Source: an uncultured Acidobacteriota bacterium
Lineage (GTDB): Bacteria; Acidobacteriota; UBA6911; CAINFC01
NCBI GenBank assembly: GCA_903847975.1
Contig: CAINFC010000252.1
Coordinates: 213,220-277,219 of the forward strand
Length of the DNA: 64,000 nt
Direction: 5' to 3'
Shown in pieces: positions 25,647 to 35,658 of the stretch. Numbering within the stretch: the first letter of the stretch is position 1; each line of letters opens with the position of its first letter. Position numbers and translations under genes: made by a program. A model generated the notes under the pieces. The model searched no databases. It saw nothing but the letters and a program-made list of their open reading frames with translations, and was not told the DNA's origin.

Positions 25647-26396
25647 ATGAAAAAAGCGATATTTCTTTGGGTTGCTTTTTTAATAATGGCTTCCGCCCAA
25701 GTCACGCCAGCCCAAAGGCCGCGGCTCGAAGTGAAGCAGGATGTGGTAAATCTCGGAGAACTTCAGGAGGGAGAAGTAGTCGAGCACCTGTTTACCTTTA
25801 CCAATGTGGGTGATGCGACCCTGCAAATTTTCGATACCTTCGCCGATTGAGGGTGCACAGCCGCGGTTGCCAGTTCGGCAACCATACCTCCCGGAAAATC
25901 GGGAACCGTCAAAGCTTCCATTAACACCAGGGGCCGGGTTGGCGATCTGGAAAAAGGGGTTCATATTGTCAGCAACGATCCGCTTTCTCCTCAAAGAACA
26001 CTAAAACTCAGGGCAGTTGTAAAAAATTTTCATCAGCTCGCCGGTTCGAATTTCCGTCCTGAGCTCATCTTTTCCAAGGGTTGCGGCTCCTGTCATGCCG
26101 TTCGGGCCAGTAACCAGTCCGGGGAGAAGTTATTCAAAGCGGTTTGCCAGGTTTGTCACAATCCGGCCAGCACCATAGCAAAAACGGGAGATAGCTTTCC
26201 CAAAAACCGCCAGCCCAACCTGCTTCGGGCAGCCATTGCCAAAGGTGCCACGGGCATGCCCGGCTTTTCCTCTTCCGTAGGAGGACCACTCAGTAGTGCC
26301 CAGATTGAAAGCCTGGTTCAGTACTTTCAACAGAGCACACCTTCTCCGTCCACGGTGGGAGATGCCGCAACGAAAAGCAAATCTCCGGTTAAATAA
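25647..26396 (+). CDS. Predicted selenoprotein: DUF1573 domain with Sec in the CGCT motif, fused to cytochrome c
   Basis: An AAGGAAGAGG ribosome site precedes ATG 25647. The frame runs to TGA at 25848-25850 and then stays open for 181 codons to TAA at 26394-26396, giving 249 residues if TGA is read through. Residues 1-22 are a signal peptide. Residues about 25-125 match DUF1573 on both sides of the TGA: NLGELQEGEVVEHLFTFTNVGD before, IPPGKSGTVKAS and IVSNDPLSPQRTL after. The family motif is CGCT; here it reads TGA-Gly-Cys-Thr, so selenocysteine 68 replaces its first Cys. The C-terminal domain has CGSCH (146-150), CQVCH (167-171) and MPGF (Met 204), so it is a periplasmic haem protein. A SECIS-like hairpin follows the TGA. 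A nonsense mutation is the alternative, but no other damage is visible. Confidence 0.8.
25848..25890 (+). promoter_or_regulatory. Bacterial SECIS-like hairpin downstream of in-frame TGA
   Basis: After TGA (25848-25850) and 14 bases comes GGTTGCC (25865-25871), loop AGTTC (25872-25876) and GGCAACC (25877-25883), a perfect 7-bp stem. The loop has G at its second position followed by T, as in known bacterial SECIS loops bound by SelB; the E. coli fdhF element also starts its upper stem with GGUUGC. GAGG (25849-25852) can pair with CCTC (25887-25890) to extend the structure around the TGA. Confidence 0.75.
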
Positions 26397-26462
26397 AATT
26401 GATTACGGTTGCCGGGGTGAGCGGGAAAGCCGCCCAACGGCAAAGCATCGGCTGGATTTAGA

Positions 26463-28478
26463 ATGAGTGGTACAAAGGACCCGTGGGGAAAATACTATTC
26501 CTGGTCAGTTCGGATACTGCTTTATTTCCTAATTGTATTTTCCCCCCTGCTGTTTTCTGAGAGGTTTGGCCTCGTCCGCCTGAAACTGGACTGGGGACTC
26601 CCCTATCGGGAAGATATGGTTTATTTTACAGGCCTGCTCCTGCTGGGCCTCGCCTTTTTCCGGTTTTTAGCAAGCCAAACATGCCCCCCTTCCCTGGAGA
26701 CTCTCAAAAATTCCCTAAGAATCCGGCGGAATCCTGTCCTCCTTTTTCTGTTAATCCTTATTCCCTGGCTGATTTGCTGTTGCTTCTGGAGTCCAGATCC
26801 CTTCGCCGGGCGTCAATCGCTTTGGTACTTTTTTGCGTGCGCAGGAATTTTCTGGACCGTCTGGCAGGAAGCAGACTCGCATTTTGCCAGGCGGGCAGCC
26901 CAGTGCCTGCTTTTGCCGGGGTGGCTGAACGCCGTCTGGACATTCCTCCAGCAGCGCGGATTGGATCCTATTTTCATGACGGATCGCTGGTTGGAACTGG
27001 CGGGAGAACGCATTTTTACCGTGGGCTTTTGCGGAAATCCGAACTTCCTGGCCCCGTTCCTGCTGATCTGCCTGATCGCCTCCGTCGCGCTGCTGATCAC
27101 TTCCAGGCGCCTGATAGCCCGGTTGATTTATGCCTGCTCCCTGCCGGTTTTTCTCCTCGCCCTGGTTTTCACACAGACTTTTTCCGTCTATATCGGTTTT
27201 CTTTTCTGTACCCTGCTTACCGTGGTATTTCTTTCCAAGCAGGGAAGCCTGAAGGTCGGACTGCTGATTGCTATTACCGGGTTGGCTATCTGTATTCTGG
27301 GTGTGAGCCTGTATTATACGGATGTTCTCAACGAAGAATACAAAGAGCGCATAGCCGTGCTATACCAGGCGTTTCTGGATCAGAATTGGGATCGGCTGCT
27401 TCACGGAAGAAATTTCGCTTACGCCTTCACCTGGGAAATGATTCTGGATCACCCCTGGAAAGGATTTGGATTGGCTTCATTTTCCCGTTACAGCCACCGG
27501 TATGCATCGGAACTCCCCCAACTGGATTACTTCCAGTACGCAAGAAATTACCGCTTTTACAAAGAAGCACATAACGAACTTCTTCAAGTCTGGGTGGAAA
27601 CCGGCCTTCCCGGCCTTCTGCTGTCGCTGGCCGCCCTTTTTCTATGGAGTCGTTTTCTCTGGAAAAAACTCCGCCGGAATTGCTTCCTCGGACATTCCGA
27701 TCCACAGGGCGAAAATTCACTCCATCAGAAAAGGGAAGCGATTTGGATGGCCTGGTGGGGAATGGTTGCCGCCAGTCTGGTTGTGAACAGCCTGTTCAGC
27801 TTCCCCTTAAGGCTGCCCCATTTAGCTGTTCTGGCTGTCCTGGGATTCGGTATTTCCCTGCGCATCGCACGGAGCGGGTCTCCCGACTTGTTGCGGGAAC
27901 GGAACGGAACGACCTTTTTTTTCACCTCTTTCAAATGGATTGCCGGAGCCGCCGCCGCTTTCGTCCTCTGCTGGCTTGCATCTCAAAACATCGATTTAAT
28001 CCGGTCCCGGACGATCCGGGAGCGGGTCGCACCCCAGGTTCACCTGCTGGCCGGAGAACTCCAGAAAACGGAGGAGCCGATTACGCCACGGATCATGGAC
28101 CTTACCAACCAGATCGCCAAGGATGTAAGCCTCGCCGTTCGGCTGGATCCCTACTCCGCTCAGAATTTTATCCACCAGGGTCTGGTTGACTTCGCCACCT
28201 TCCGGATGCCGTCCGCCATGGCGGCGCTGGAAAAGGCCGAGCGGCTGCAGCCCGGCGCGGAGCTTTACGCCAACATGGCCGTTTTTTCTCTGCGGATGAA
28301 GAGCTATGACAAGGCGGGGGAATACGCCCGCAAGGTCCTGCAGTTCAATCCCTTTCATGAAACGGCCCAGAATGTGATGAAATACCTGGGGGAGGTAAGA
28401 ACCAGAAGCCGCTACCCGGCGCTGATGAAATGGGAATATGTCCCTCTGGCCGAACCGGAAGTCGTGCGGATTCCGTAA
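26463..28478 (+). CDS. O-antigen ligase/polymerase family (Wzy/WaaL-like) membrane protein with C-terminal TPR-like tail
   Basis: The 671-residue inner-membrane protein has about 12 hydrophobic segments. The large periplasmic loop carries the family signature EAHNELLQVWVETGLPGLLL (about 375-395), with the His-Asn essential in O-antigen ligases. Such proteins either polymerise repeat units or ligate the glycan to a lipid or protein acceptor. After the last membrane helix (about 480-500) a soluble region ends with a TPR-like pair (AMAALEKAERLQPGAELYANMAVFSLRMKSYDKAGEYARKVLQFNP spans it), as in several ligases and PglL-type enzymes. It follows the selenoprotein by 66 bases and is convergent with the small membrane-protein gene at 28488. 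Polymerase and ligase cannot be told apart here. Confidence 0.8.
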   Translation: MSGTKDPWGKYYSWSVRILLYFLIVFSPLLFSERFGLVRLKLDWGLPYREDMVYFTGLLLLGLAFFRFLASQTCPPSLETLKNSLRIRRNPVLLFLLILIPWLICCCFWSPDPFAGRQSLWYFFACAGIFWTVWQEADSHFARRAAQCLLLPGWLNAVWTFLQQRGLDPIFMTDRWLELAGERIFTVGFCGNPNFLAPFLLICLIASVALLITSRRLIARLIYACSLPVFLLALVFTQTFSVYIGFLFCTLLTVVFLSKQGSLKVGLLIAITGLAICILGVSLYYTDVLNEEYKERIAVLYQAFLDQNWDRLLHGRNFAYAFTWEMILDHPWKGFGLASFSRYSHRYASELPQLDYFQYARNYRFYKEAHNELLQVWVETGLPGLLLSLAALFLWSRFLWKKLRRNCFLGHSDPQGENSLHQKREAIWMAWWGMVAASLVVNSLFSFPLRLPHLAVLAVLGFGISLRIARSGSPDLLRERNGTTFFFTSFKWIAGAAAAFVLCWLASQNIDLIRSRTIRERVAPQVHLLAGELQKTEEPITPRIMDLTNQIAKDVSLAVRLDPYSAQNFIHQGLVDFATFRMPSAMAALEKAERLQPGAELYANMAVFSLRMKSYDKAGEYARKVLQFNPFHETAQNVMKYLGEVRTRSRYPALMKWEYVPLAEPEVVRIP

Positions 28479-28487
28479 AAGGCGCCT

Positions 28488-28859
28488 TTATTCCGGGCGC
28501 TTATCCGGCGGAGTAAGGCGCAGAAAAACCCACACGGAAAAAATCAGAAAAAGACCCGCCAGCAGCAGGTAGGGCCAGGGACTTCCCAGGATCCCGGGCT
28601 TCCCTGCGGTTGCCCGTTCGAGAAATTCCCCCCAGTGGGAAGGCACTAACAAACTCTTTTCCGGCGGGAAAAAGTGTCCGCTGGTTATTTTCAGGGATCC
28701 ACCCCGGAAACGTTCGGAGTACTGGAAATAGGCAAAAAGGGCATTGACCGCCCAGATCCAGAATCCTGTTCCCAGAAGGCAGAGTAACACCTTAAGGCGA
28801 AGCCGGTACCGCCGAACCCATGGACCCGGGAAGAGTCTGATTCTCGATAAGTCTGTCAT
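28488..28859 (-). CDS. Small membrane protein of unknown function
   Basis: This 123-residue product has two predicted membrane helices (about residues 22-44 and 94-114) with a central periplasmic or cytoplasmic loop containing GGSLKITSGHFFPPEKSLLVPSH in two pieces. The N-terminus is strongly basic. I do not recognise the family. It starts 9 bases after the stop of the Wzx-like flippase gene on the same strand, so the two are co-transcribed and it may assist polysaccharide export or assembly. Confidence 0.55.
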   Translation of the reverse strand: MTDLSRIRLFPGPWVRRYRLRLKVLLCLLGTGFWIWAVNALFAYFQYSERFRGGSLKITSGHFFPPEKSLLVPSHWGEFLERATAGKPGILGSPWPYLLLAGLFLIFSVWVFLRLTPPDKRPE

Positions 28860-28868
28860 CGATACCGG

Positions 28869-30194
28869 TTATATCTCCCTGCCTAGAAGCCGCCACAGCC
28901 GGAAGGCATATCCCCCAAACAACAACACCTCGGAAGCTACGCTGGCCAGAGCGGCCCCGTAACGGCCATACCCCGGTGCCAGCAGCAGGTTGATCGTGAT
29001 GCTGCACAGAGCGGAAACGGCCAGGATGCCGGTCATTTTGCGCTCCTCGCCCACGGCGATCAGCATATAGGAAAGCGGCAGGGAAAGAAAGATGAAAAAA
29101 ATCTTAAGAACCAGAATCTGCAGAACGGGGATCGATTCGTCAAAACCGGTACCATATAAAAGCCGGATGATGAACGGTGCCGCGGAGTACAGAATCAGGC
29201 TGCTGGCCATCCCTAAAGAAAATGTCAGAAACAGCAGCCTTCGGGTGATGCGGGCCGTCTGCGAAACCCCTGCACCCTGAAAGGTACGGGACAGCCTGGG
29301 AAAAATGGAAAGGGACAGGCTGCTCGGCAGAACGTGCATGACTTCAACCAGCTTGAAGGCTGCGCTGTAGATCCCGACCTCCTGCGGCCCTCTCAAAATC
29401 TGAAGAATACTGACGTCGATCCGAAAACTGACCGCTCCCAGCAATCCTCCCAGGGCGATCGGCCAGGCTTTCTGCAGCGCATTTTCCCAAACAGCCACGT
29501 CCGCGCGTATCCTGACTTTCCCGACCCACCGGTTGGTCAGCATCCAGCTGAGACCCAGCGAAAAAACTTCCGCCACCACCAGGCCCATAAGGACGCGTTC
29601 CAGGTACCCTCCGGAAAAAAGGACCAGGAGGCCCAGGGCAGCACGAATAAAATGGTTGGAGGCCCAAAGGATTCCGTGCAGCAGGAAGCGGTCAAACGCA
29701 TCCCCGTAGAACCAGAGGAGAGATGAAATGGAGTTGAGAAAAATAACCGTGGAGTAAATCAGCAGTTGCCGCTGCACCGAGGATTCCAGCGGTAAAAAAA
29801 GAAATGAGAGATTGATGCAGGAATAGGCCAGAACCGAGGAGATCAGCTTCAGGCTCAGAAGGTTGGAGAGCAGATTCTCCCCGTCGGCAGGAGAGTGCGG
29901 TGCCGCCTCCCTGGTGATCAGAGTATCCATTCCCAGGTTGGAGATATAGGTTCCCAGGATCGTGGTGGAAACCACAAAGGAAAATACCCCGAGCGCCTCC
30001 TGGCCCATCAGCCGGGAAATGGCCAGAAAAAGCGCAAACTGGGAAAGCATGTTGATCCCGCGAGCGGAAAGCAGAAGAATGCCGTTGCGGCTGGTGGTCC
30101 AGAGCGTCGCCAATGGTGACTCTTCCGCCAGCATCCACTTGCTCGCCTCACTCGTCGGACTCTTTTGCCAGGGGAATTGCATCACCGCATACAT
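28869..30194 (-). CDS. wzx: Polysaccharide flippase (Wzx/MviN-like, MOP superfamily)
   Basis: With ATG 30194 the product has 441 residues and about 12 to 14 membrane helices. The opening helix (NGILLLSARGINMLSQFALFLAISRLMG) and the EALGVFSFVVSTT that follows are typical of Wzx-type flippases, which move undecaprenyl-linked repeat units across the inner membrane. Conserved-looking features include FRIDVSILQILRGPQEVGIYSAAFKLVE and the C-terminal GYGRYGAALASVASE. The open frame extends upstream to 30308 but would overlap the divergent ComM-like gene, and no ribosome site supports it; ATG 30182 is another option. Together with the Wzy/WaaL-like gene it suggests a second, Wzx-dependent glycan route next to the Wzm/Wzt exporter. 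Confidence 0.83.
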   Translation of the reverse strand: MYAVMQFPWQKSPTSEASKWMLAEESPLATLWTTSRNGILLLSARGINMLSQFALFLAISRLMGQEALGVFSFVVSTTILGTYISNLGMDTLITREAAPHSPADGENLLSNLLSLKLISSVLAYSCINLSFLFLPLESSVQRQLLIYSTVIFLNSISSLLWFYGDAFDRFLLHGILWASNHFIRAALGLLVLFSGGYLERVLMGLVVAEVFSLGLSWMLTNRWVGKVRIRADVAVWENALQKAWPIALGGLLGAVSFRIDVSILQILRGPQEVGIYSAAFKLVEVMHVLPSSLSLSIFPRLSRTFQGAGVSQTARITRRLLFLTFSLGMASSLILYSAAPFIIRLLYGTGFDESIPVLQILVLKIFFIFLSLPLSYMLIAVGEERKMTGILAVSALCSITINLLLAPGYGRYGAALASVASEVLLFGGYAFRLWRLLGREI

Positions 30195-30307
30195 TATCAG
30201 ATTCACGGTGATAAGACTAGATCTGCGCCCGCTTCCGGAAGGATTGACAACTATTTTTCGCAAAAAAGCCCCGCGGACCGTTGAACCACTGGAGGAGGAT
30301 CGACCCA

Positions 30308-31843
30308 ATGTTATACAAGGTTTTCAGCGCAGCGGTTTTCGGCATCAAAGCCTACCTGGTTCATGTGGAGGTAAACGGAACGTACAGCCCCAGTTTCTCG
30401 CTGCTTACCGTGGGCCTTCCGGATACGGCGATCAAAGAGAGCAAGGAAAGGGTGCGGGCCGCCCTTAAAAACTGCGGTTTCGATATCCGCCAGGAAAAAT
30501 TCACCGTGAACCTGGCCCCGGCCAATATCCGCAAGGAAGGTTCCTCCTTCGATTTACCGGTAGCCGTAGGGATCCTGGGCACCTCCAAAGGAATCCGCCG
30601 GGAGCACCTGGACGATTTCCTGCTCCTCGGGGAGCTGTCCCTGGACGGCGCGGTTCGGCCGGTCAGGGGAGCCCTGTCGGTGGCCCTGATGGCCCGCTCG
30701 CGGGGAATCCGATCTCTCCTGGTTCCGGAAGCCAACGCTTCGGAGGCGGCTGTTGTGGAGGGCGTGGCTGTCTACCCCGCCAGGAACTTGTCCCAGGTCG
30801 TAGAGTTGCTGAATGCCGAAGCGCTCCCGCCGCCGGTTCCGACCAACCGAACCCGCTCTGATCCGCCGGACGGAGTACAGGATGCCGATTTCCGGGAGGT
30901 CCGCGGCCAGCACAATGCCAAGCGCTCCCTGGAAGTAGCGGCCGCCGGAGGCCACAACATCCTGATGATCGGCCCGCCCGGGTCGGGGAAGACCATGCTG
31001 GCCAAGCGAATTCCAACCATACTTCCCCCGCCCACCTTCGAGGAGGCGCTGGAAACCACACAGATCCATTCGGTCTCGCTCTGCACCCAGACCGTGGAAG
31101 GACTGGTTTCGCGCCGACCCTTCCGGGCCCCGCACCACACCATCAGCGATGCCGGCCTGATCGGCGGAGGATCCGTTCCCCGCCCCGGAGAAGTGAGCCT
31201 GGCCCACAACGGGGTATTGTTTCTGGATGAGCTTCCCGAGTTTGACCGCCGGGTGCTCGAAGTTCTCCGTCAGCCGCTGGAGGACGGCACGGTTTCCATC
31301 GCCCGGGCCGCCGCGGTCGTCGATTTCCCGGCACGCTTCATGCTGGCTGCGGCGATGAATCCCTGTCCCTGCGGCTTTTTCGGCTCCTCGATCCGAAACT
31401 GCTCCTGCACCCCGCCCATCATTCAGAGGTACATTTCCCGGATCTCCGGCCCTTTGCTGGACCGCATCGATCTGCACATCGACGTTCCCGAGGTCAAATT
31501 TCGCGAAATGGCCTCCGCCCAGCCGGGTGAGGACTCCCTGACCATGAGGAACCGGGTGGTGAAAGCCCGGCAGATTCAGCTGCAGCGCTTTCAGGGCAAA
31601 GGGCTTTTCTGCAATGCCCAGATGCCGCCGCGGCTGATCCGGAAGCATTGCCTCATCAGTCCGGAGGGGCAGAAAAAACTGGAAAGCGCCATGTCGCGCC
31701 TCGGGCTCAGCGCCCGGGCCCACGACCGGGTGCTGAAAGTCGCCCGGACCATTGCCGACCTGGCCGGCCACGAGGAAATCCGCTCGGAGCACGTCTCCGA
31801 AGCCATCCAGTACCGCACCCTGGACCGCAACCTCTGGGTCTAG
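30308..31843 (+). CDS. comM: ComM/YifB family Mg-chelatase-like AAA ATPase
   Basis: ATG 30308 is preferred because GGAGGAGG lies about 8 bases upstream and [13 protein letters not shown] matches the family N-terminus. The 511-residue protein has an N-terminal Lon-protease-like (ChlI) domain, then an AAA+ core with Walker A GPPGSGKT (222-229) and Walker [10 protein letters not shown], followed by a Cys-rich segment (NPCPCGFF and CSCTPP) that may bind zinc, and a C-terminal helical domain with the usual DLAG and SEAIQYR. ComM is a hexameric helicase that promotes branch migration during natural transformation; the role here is by family. It is divergent from the flippase gene. Confidence 0.92.
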   Translation: MLYKVFSAAVFGIKAYLVHVEVNGTYSPSFSLLTVGLPDTAIKESKERVRAALKNCGFDIRQEKFTVNLAPANIRKEGSSFDLPVAVGILGTSKGIRREHLDDFLLLGELSLDGAVRPVRGALSVALMARSRGIRSLLVPEANASEAAVVEGVAVYPARNLSQVVELLNAEALPPPVPTNRTRSDPPDGVQDADFREVRGQHNAKRSLEVAAAGGHNILMIGPPGSGKTMLAKRIPTILPPPTFEEALETTQIHSVSLCTQTVEGLVSRRPFRAPHHTISDAGLIGGGSVPRPGEVSLAHNGVLFLDELPEFDRRVLEVLRQPLEDGTVSIARAAAVVDFPARFMLAAAMNPCPCGFFGSSIRNCSCTPPIIQRYISRISGPLLDRIDLHIDVPEVKFREMASAQPGEDSLTMRNRVVKARQIQLQRFQGKGLFCNAQMPPRLIRKHCLISPEGQKKLESAMSRLGLSARAHDRVLKVARTIADLAGHEEIRSEHVSEAIQYRTLDRNLWV

Positions 31844-32128
31844 AAATCGACACAGGCAGGGTTTCGCGGACTTTCCATCTCACACCACCCCCCCGACGCA
31901 TGAGCCCGTACCGGACGGTTCGGTTGGGTGAGCAGTTTACGAACCAGAAATCCCGGCAGCTCGAAGGAGCCGAAACAGGCATCAGGCAAGGCCATGGACT
32001 TACCCTCTCAAGACACTTTTTGTTCATCGGTGCCCCCATGAACTTCTTTGCACTTGACGCCTGCCGTTACTTCGCGTACCTTACTTCATGATAGTCTCTC
32101 CGGGTGAACAAATGCTTCATTCCAGCAC

Positions 32129-32900
32129 TTGAAAACCATGATCTTTTTTAATCCCAAAGGACGTTCCCTCCGGTTCGCCGGTCACCTGCTTCTTTTCCTG
32201 ATGATCCGCGCTGCTGCCGCTTCCGCTGGCCCGCCATCCGATTACGATCGGGCTTACCGGGCTGGCCAGGAGGCCTATATATATGGGTTTCCGCTGCTCG
32301 CCTTCCACAGGCCAGGGCCTTATTCCTGGACAGTGCCAGGATTCACAACGGCTATTGGCTGGGGGGCTTCGGCCGATACGGAGAGAACTGCACGCTTCGC
32401 GCCGTTGTCGCGCAGGCAGGACCGGGAGCATTCACACCGGAGCAGGCCATTTATGCCATGACCGCGACCGACCGGGACCTGCAGCCCTCAACGGGTCCAC
32501 CGGGTACTTTCTGCACATGGAATCAACCCCTCCGGCAACCGAGGGCTGGACGCTCACGGTTTACGACCGGAACGGAGCCCTGGTCGCCAATTCCATGAAT
32601 CGCTACCAGCTCACCAACGAGTCCCCGCTCACCCGCAATGCGGACGGTTCGGCGGACATCTACCTCCAGGCAGGCGCTCCTTCGGACCCGCGCCTCCAGG
32701 AAAACTGGCGGCCTACTCCGAACCACGCCGCGTTCGAGGTCATCTGGAGGCTTCTGGCACCGAATCCCGCCGACATCCGAAGCATTCTCGATGGCAGCGG
32801 ATGGCAGCCGCCACCCATCCGCGCCGTGCCGCGAGCATTGGCCTGCGCCTGCAAATTAAGCCGGCACCCGGAAGGCCCCGCGATATCGATTTCAGAATAG
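32129..32900 (+). pseudogene. Decayed DUF1254/DUF1214 exported protein gene
   Basis: Parts of one protein appear in three successive frames. Frame of 32129 gives a signal peptide and the DUF1254 start (YDRAYRAGQEAYIYGFPLLAF). From about 32335 the frame of 32338 gives DUF1214-like IHNGYWLGGFGRYGENC and LRAVVAQAGPGAFTPEQAIY. From about 32480 a third frame gives LNGSTGYFLHMESTPPATEGW, LTVYDRNGALVANSMNRYQL and WRPTPNHAAFEVIWRLL. Intact members exceed 400 residues, so an internal deletion of much of DUF1254 accompanies the two frameshifts. No ribosome site is visible. The 285-base gap before it (31844-32128) holds no gene that I can see. Confidence 0.75.
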
Positions 32901-32906
32901 GAAAAG

Positions 32907-32936
32907 CAAAAAGGCGGCCATATTGGGCCGCCTTTC
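32907..32936 (-). terminator. Second (distal) terminator of groESL
   Basis: AAGGCGGCC/GGCCGCCTT stem around ATATTG; on the minus strand the stem is followed by five Ts. It also has Ts on the plus side, so it may serve both directions behind the decayed gene. Confidence 0.8.
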
Positions 32937-32939
32937 CGG

Positions 32940-32966
32940 AAAAGCCGGCGCCAAGCGCCGGCTTTT
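32940..32966 (-). terminator. First terminator of groESL
   Basis: A 12-bp stem, AAAAGCCGGCGC / GCGCCGGCTTTT, with a three-base loop, 42 bases after the groEL stop. The stem's own U-rich side gives the T tract. Confidence 0.75.
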
Positions 32967-33007
32967 GGTATATAGGTCTTTAAACGATACGTTGTTTTGA
33001 CTCGGAA

Positions 33008-34663
<1,656 letters not shown>

Positions 34664-34715
34664 TTAATTTAAAAATTCGCTTTGGGAAACTTTACCGGGA
34701 TCCTTCGGGGCTCGC

Positions 34716-35006
34716 TTAAGAGCCCAGAATGCCGAGGACTTCGTCCTCGCGCATGATCAGAAACTCCTGATCATCAATCTTGATTTCGGAGCCGGAATAT
34801 TTACCGAACAGAATTCGGTCTCCCGCTTTGATTTCCATGGGCACCTTTTGCCCGTTATCCAAAATCTTCCCGTTGCCGACAGCAATCACTTCCCCCTCCA
34901 TCGGCTTTTCTTTTGCCGTGTCGGGAATAATAATGCCTCCCTTGACCACCTCTTTTTCCTCAAGGCGCTTCACAAGGATACGGTCACGCAGTGGTGTTAC
35001 TTTCAT
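34716..35006 (-). CDS. groES: Co-chaperonin GroES (HSP10)
   Basis: The 96-residue lid protein has the N-terminal [14 protein letters not shown], the mobile loop [20 protein letters not shown], and the C-terminal [33 protein letters not shown]. Seven copies close the GroEL cavity. It is the first gene of the groESL operon; an AGGAGA-type site (minus strand, just before 35006) supports the start. Expression is predicted to be HrcA-controlled through the CIRCE element 76 bases upstream. Confidence 0.98.
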   Translation of the reverse strand: MKVTPLRDRILVKRLEEKEVVKGGIIIPDTAKEKPMEGEVIAVGNGKILDNGQKVPMEIKAGDRILFGKYSGSEIKIDDQEFLIMREDEVLGILGS

Positions 35007-35081
35007 TTCCTGAATCTCCTTATAGTTCTGACTTTAAAACGTTTGCTTAGAATAAAACCTTCGGTTTCAACTAACAATTTG

Positions 35082-35108
35082 GTAGCACTCGCTTCAGTCG
35101 AGTGCTAA
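35082..35108 (-). promoter_or_regulatory. CIRCE operator (HrcA binding site)
   Basis: TAGCACTC (35083-35090), a 9-base spacer, and GAGTGCTA (35100-35107) match the CIRCE consensus with only the outermost base of one arm changed. It overlaps the predicted transcription start of groESL, so HrcA would block initiation. Confidence 0.95.
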
Positions 35109-35136
35109 ATATAACCACCGGTCGGCCGCTTGTCAA
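35108..35136 (-). promoter_or_regulatory. Sigma-70 promoter of groESL
   Basis: Minus-strand TTGACA (35136-35131), a 17-base spacer and TATATT (35113-35108), immediately upstream of and touching CIRCE. Confidence 0.88.
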
Positions 35137-35196
35137 GCGAATAGGAGGGAAGAGTTGCTAAAAATCCTGCGGGAATGGGTGGGTTTCTGACAGGAA

Positions 35197-35424
35197 TCAG
35201 CTTTTCAGGATTTCGATCTTCTTGCTCAGTGTGTTGCGATGAATGCCGATAGCCTGCGCTGTCCGGGTAATGTTCCCCTTGTGCAGGCGAAGAGCTTTTT
35301 GAATGAACTGCTTTTCAAATTGCGCGGCGGCCTCATTAAAGAGAATCCCCTTTTCCAGCATCTCTGTAATTAAGGACTCCAGACGATCTTTGAGCTTGGG
35401 GGTACCGGCTGCTGAGTCGCTCAT
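35197..35424 (-). CDS. Fis-type helix-turn-helix DNA-binding protein
   Basis: A 75-residue protein whose C-terminal half, FIQKALRLHKGNITRTAQAIGIHRNTLSKKIEIL in two halves (about 40-73), is a Fis/HTH_8 motif like the C-terminal domain of NtrC activators and of Fis itself. The N-terminal half is a short helical dimerisation region. Such stand-alone proteins are common in Acidobacteriota and Deltaproteobacteria-like genomes, where they are thought to bend DNA or tune transcription. It lies 60 bases upstream of the groESL promoter on the same strand but outside that transcription unit. Targets are unknown. Confidence 0.85.
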   Translation of the reverse strand: MSDSAAGTPKLKDRLESLITEMLEKGILFNEAAAQFEKQFIQKALRLHKGNITRTAQAIGIHRNTLSKKIEILKS

Positions 35425-35554
35425 TCCTTTTTCCCCTGTCCTTAAAATAATTAATACGTATCGTTAAATTAGGGAAAGATTTTTCGCTCACCTCGTGGAA
35501 AAGTCAAGCGGTGGGGATAATTTTGGTGCTCTCAAAAAATTTTTTAATTTGGGC

Positions 35555-35616
35555 CTGCCGTCGTGACGAGACTTTCCCCTTCCCTTTCGGGGCCGGAGTC
35601 CCGTAAGGAACGACAG
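35555..35616. repeat. Degenerate inverted pair of the dispersed palindromic repeat
   Basis: CTGCCGTCGTGACGAGACTT (35555-35574) and, inverted, AGTCCCGTAAGGAACGACAG (35597-35616) resemble the repeat at 1863 and 48253. They face each other across 22 bases in the 234-base gap after purC, and could form a stem in RNA. Confidence 0.45.
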
Positions 35617-35658
35617 AGCCGGACCGGACGCCGGTTGCTCCCCCGCCGGGAGAGAAAG

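Noticed and set aside
25647..25850. Treating the DUF1573 gene as a simple nonsense pseudogene
   Set aside because: The stop is exactly at the motif Cys, is TGA, is followed by a SECIS-like hairpin, and no further stop or frameshift occurs in 181 codons; it remains the main alternative.
25804..26004. A short frame that could represent a frameshifted continuation of the DUF1573 gene
   Set aside because: The conserved DUF1573 residues after the TGA lie in the original frame, not in this one, so a frameshift is not needed.
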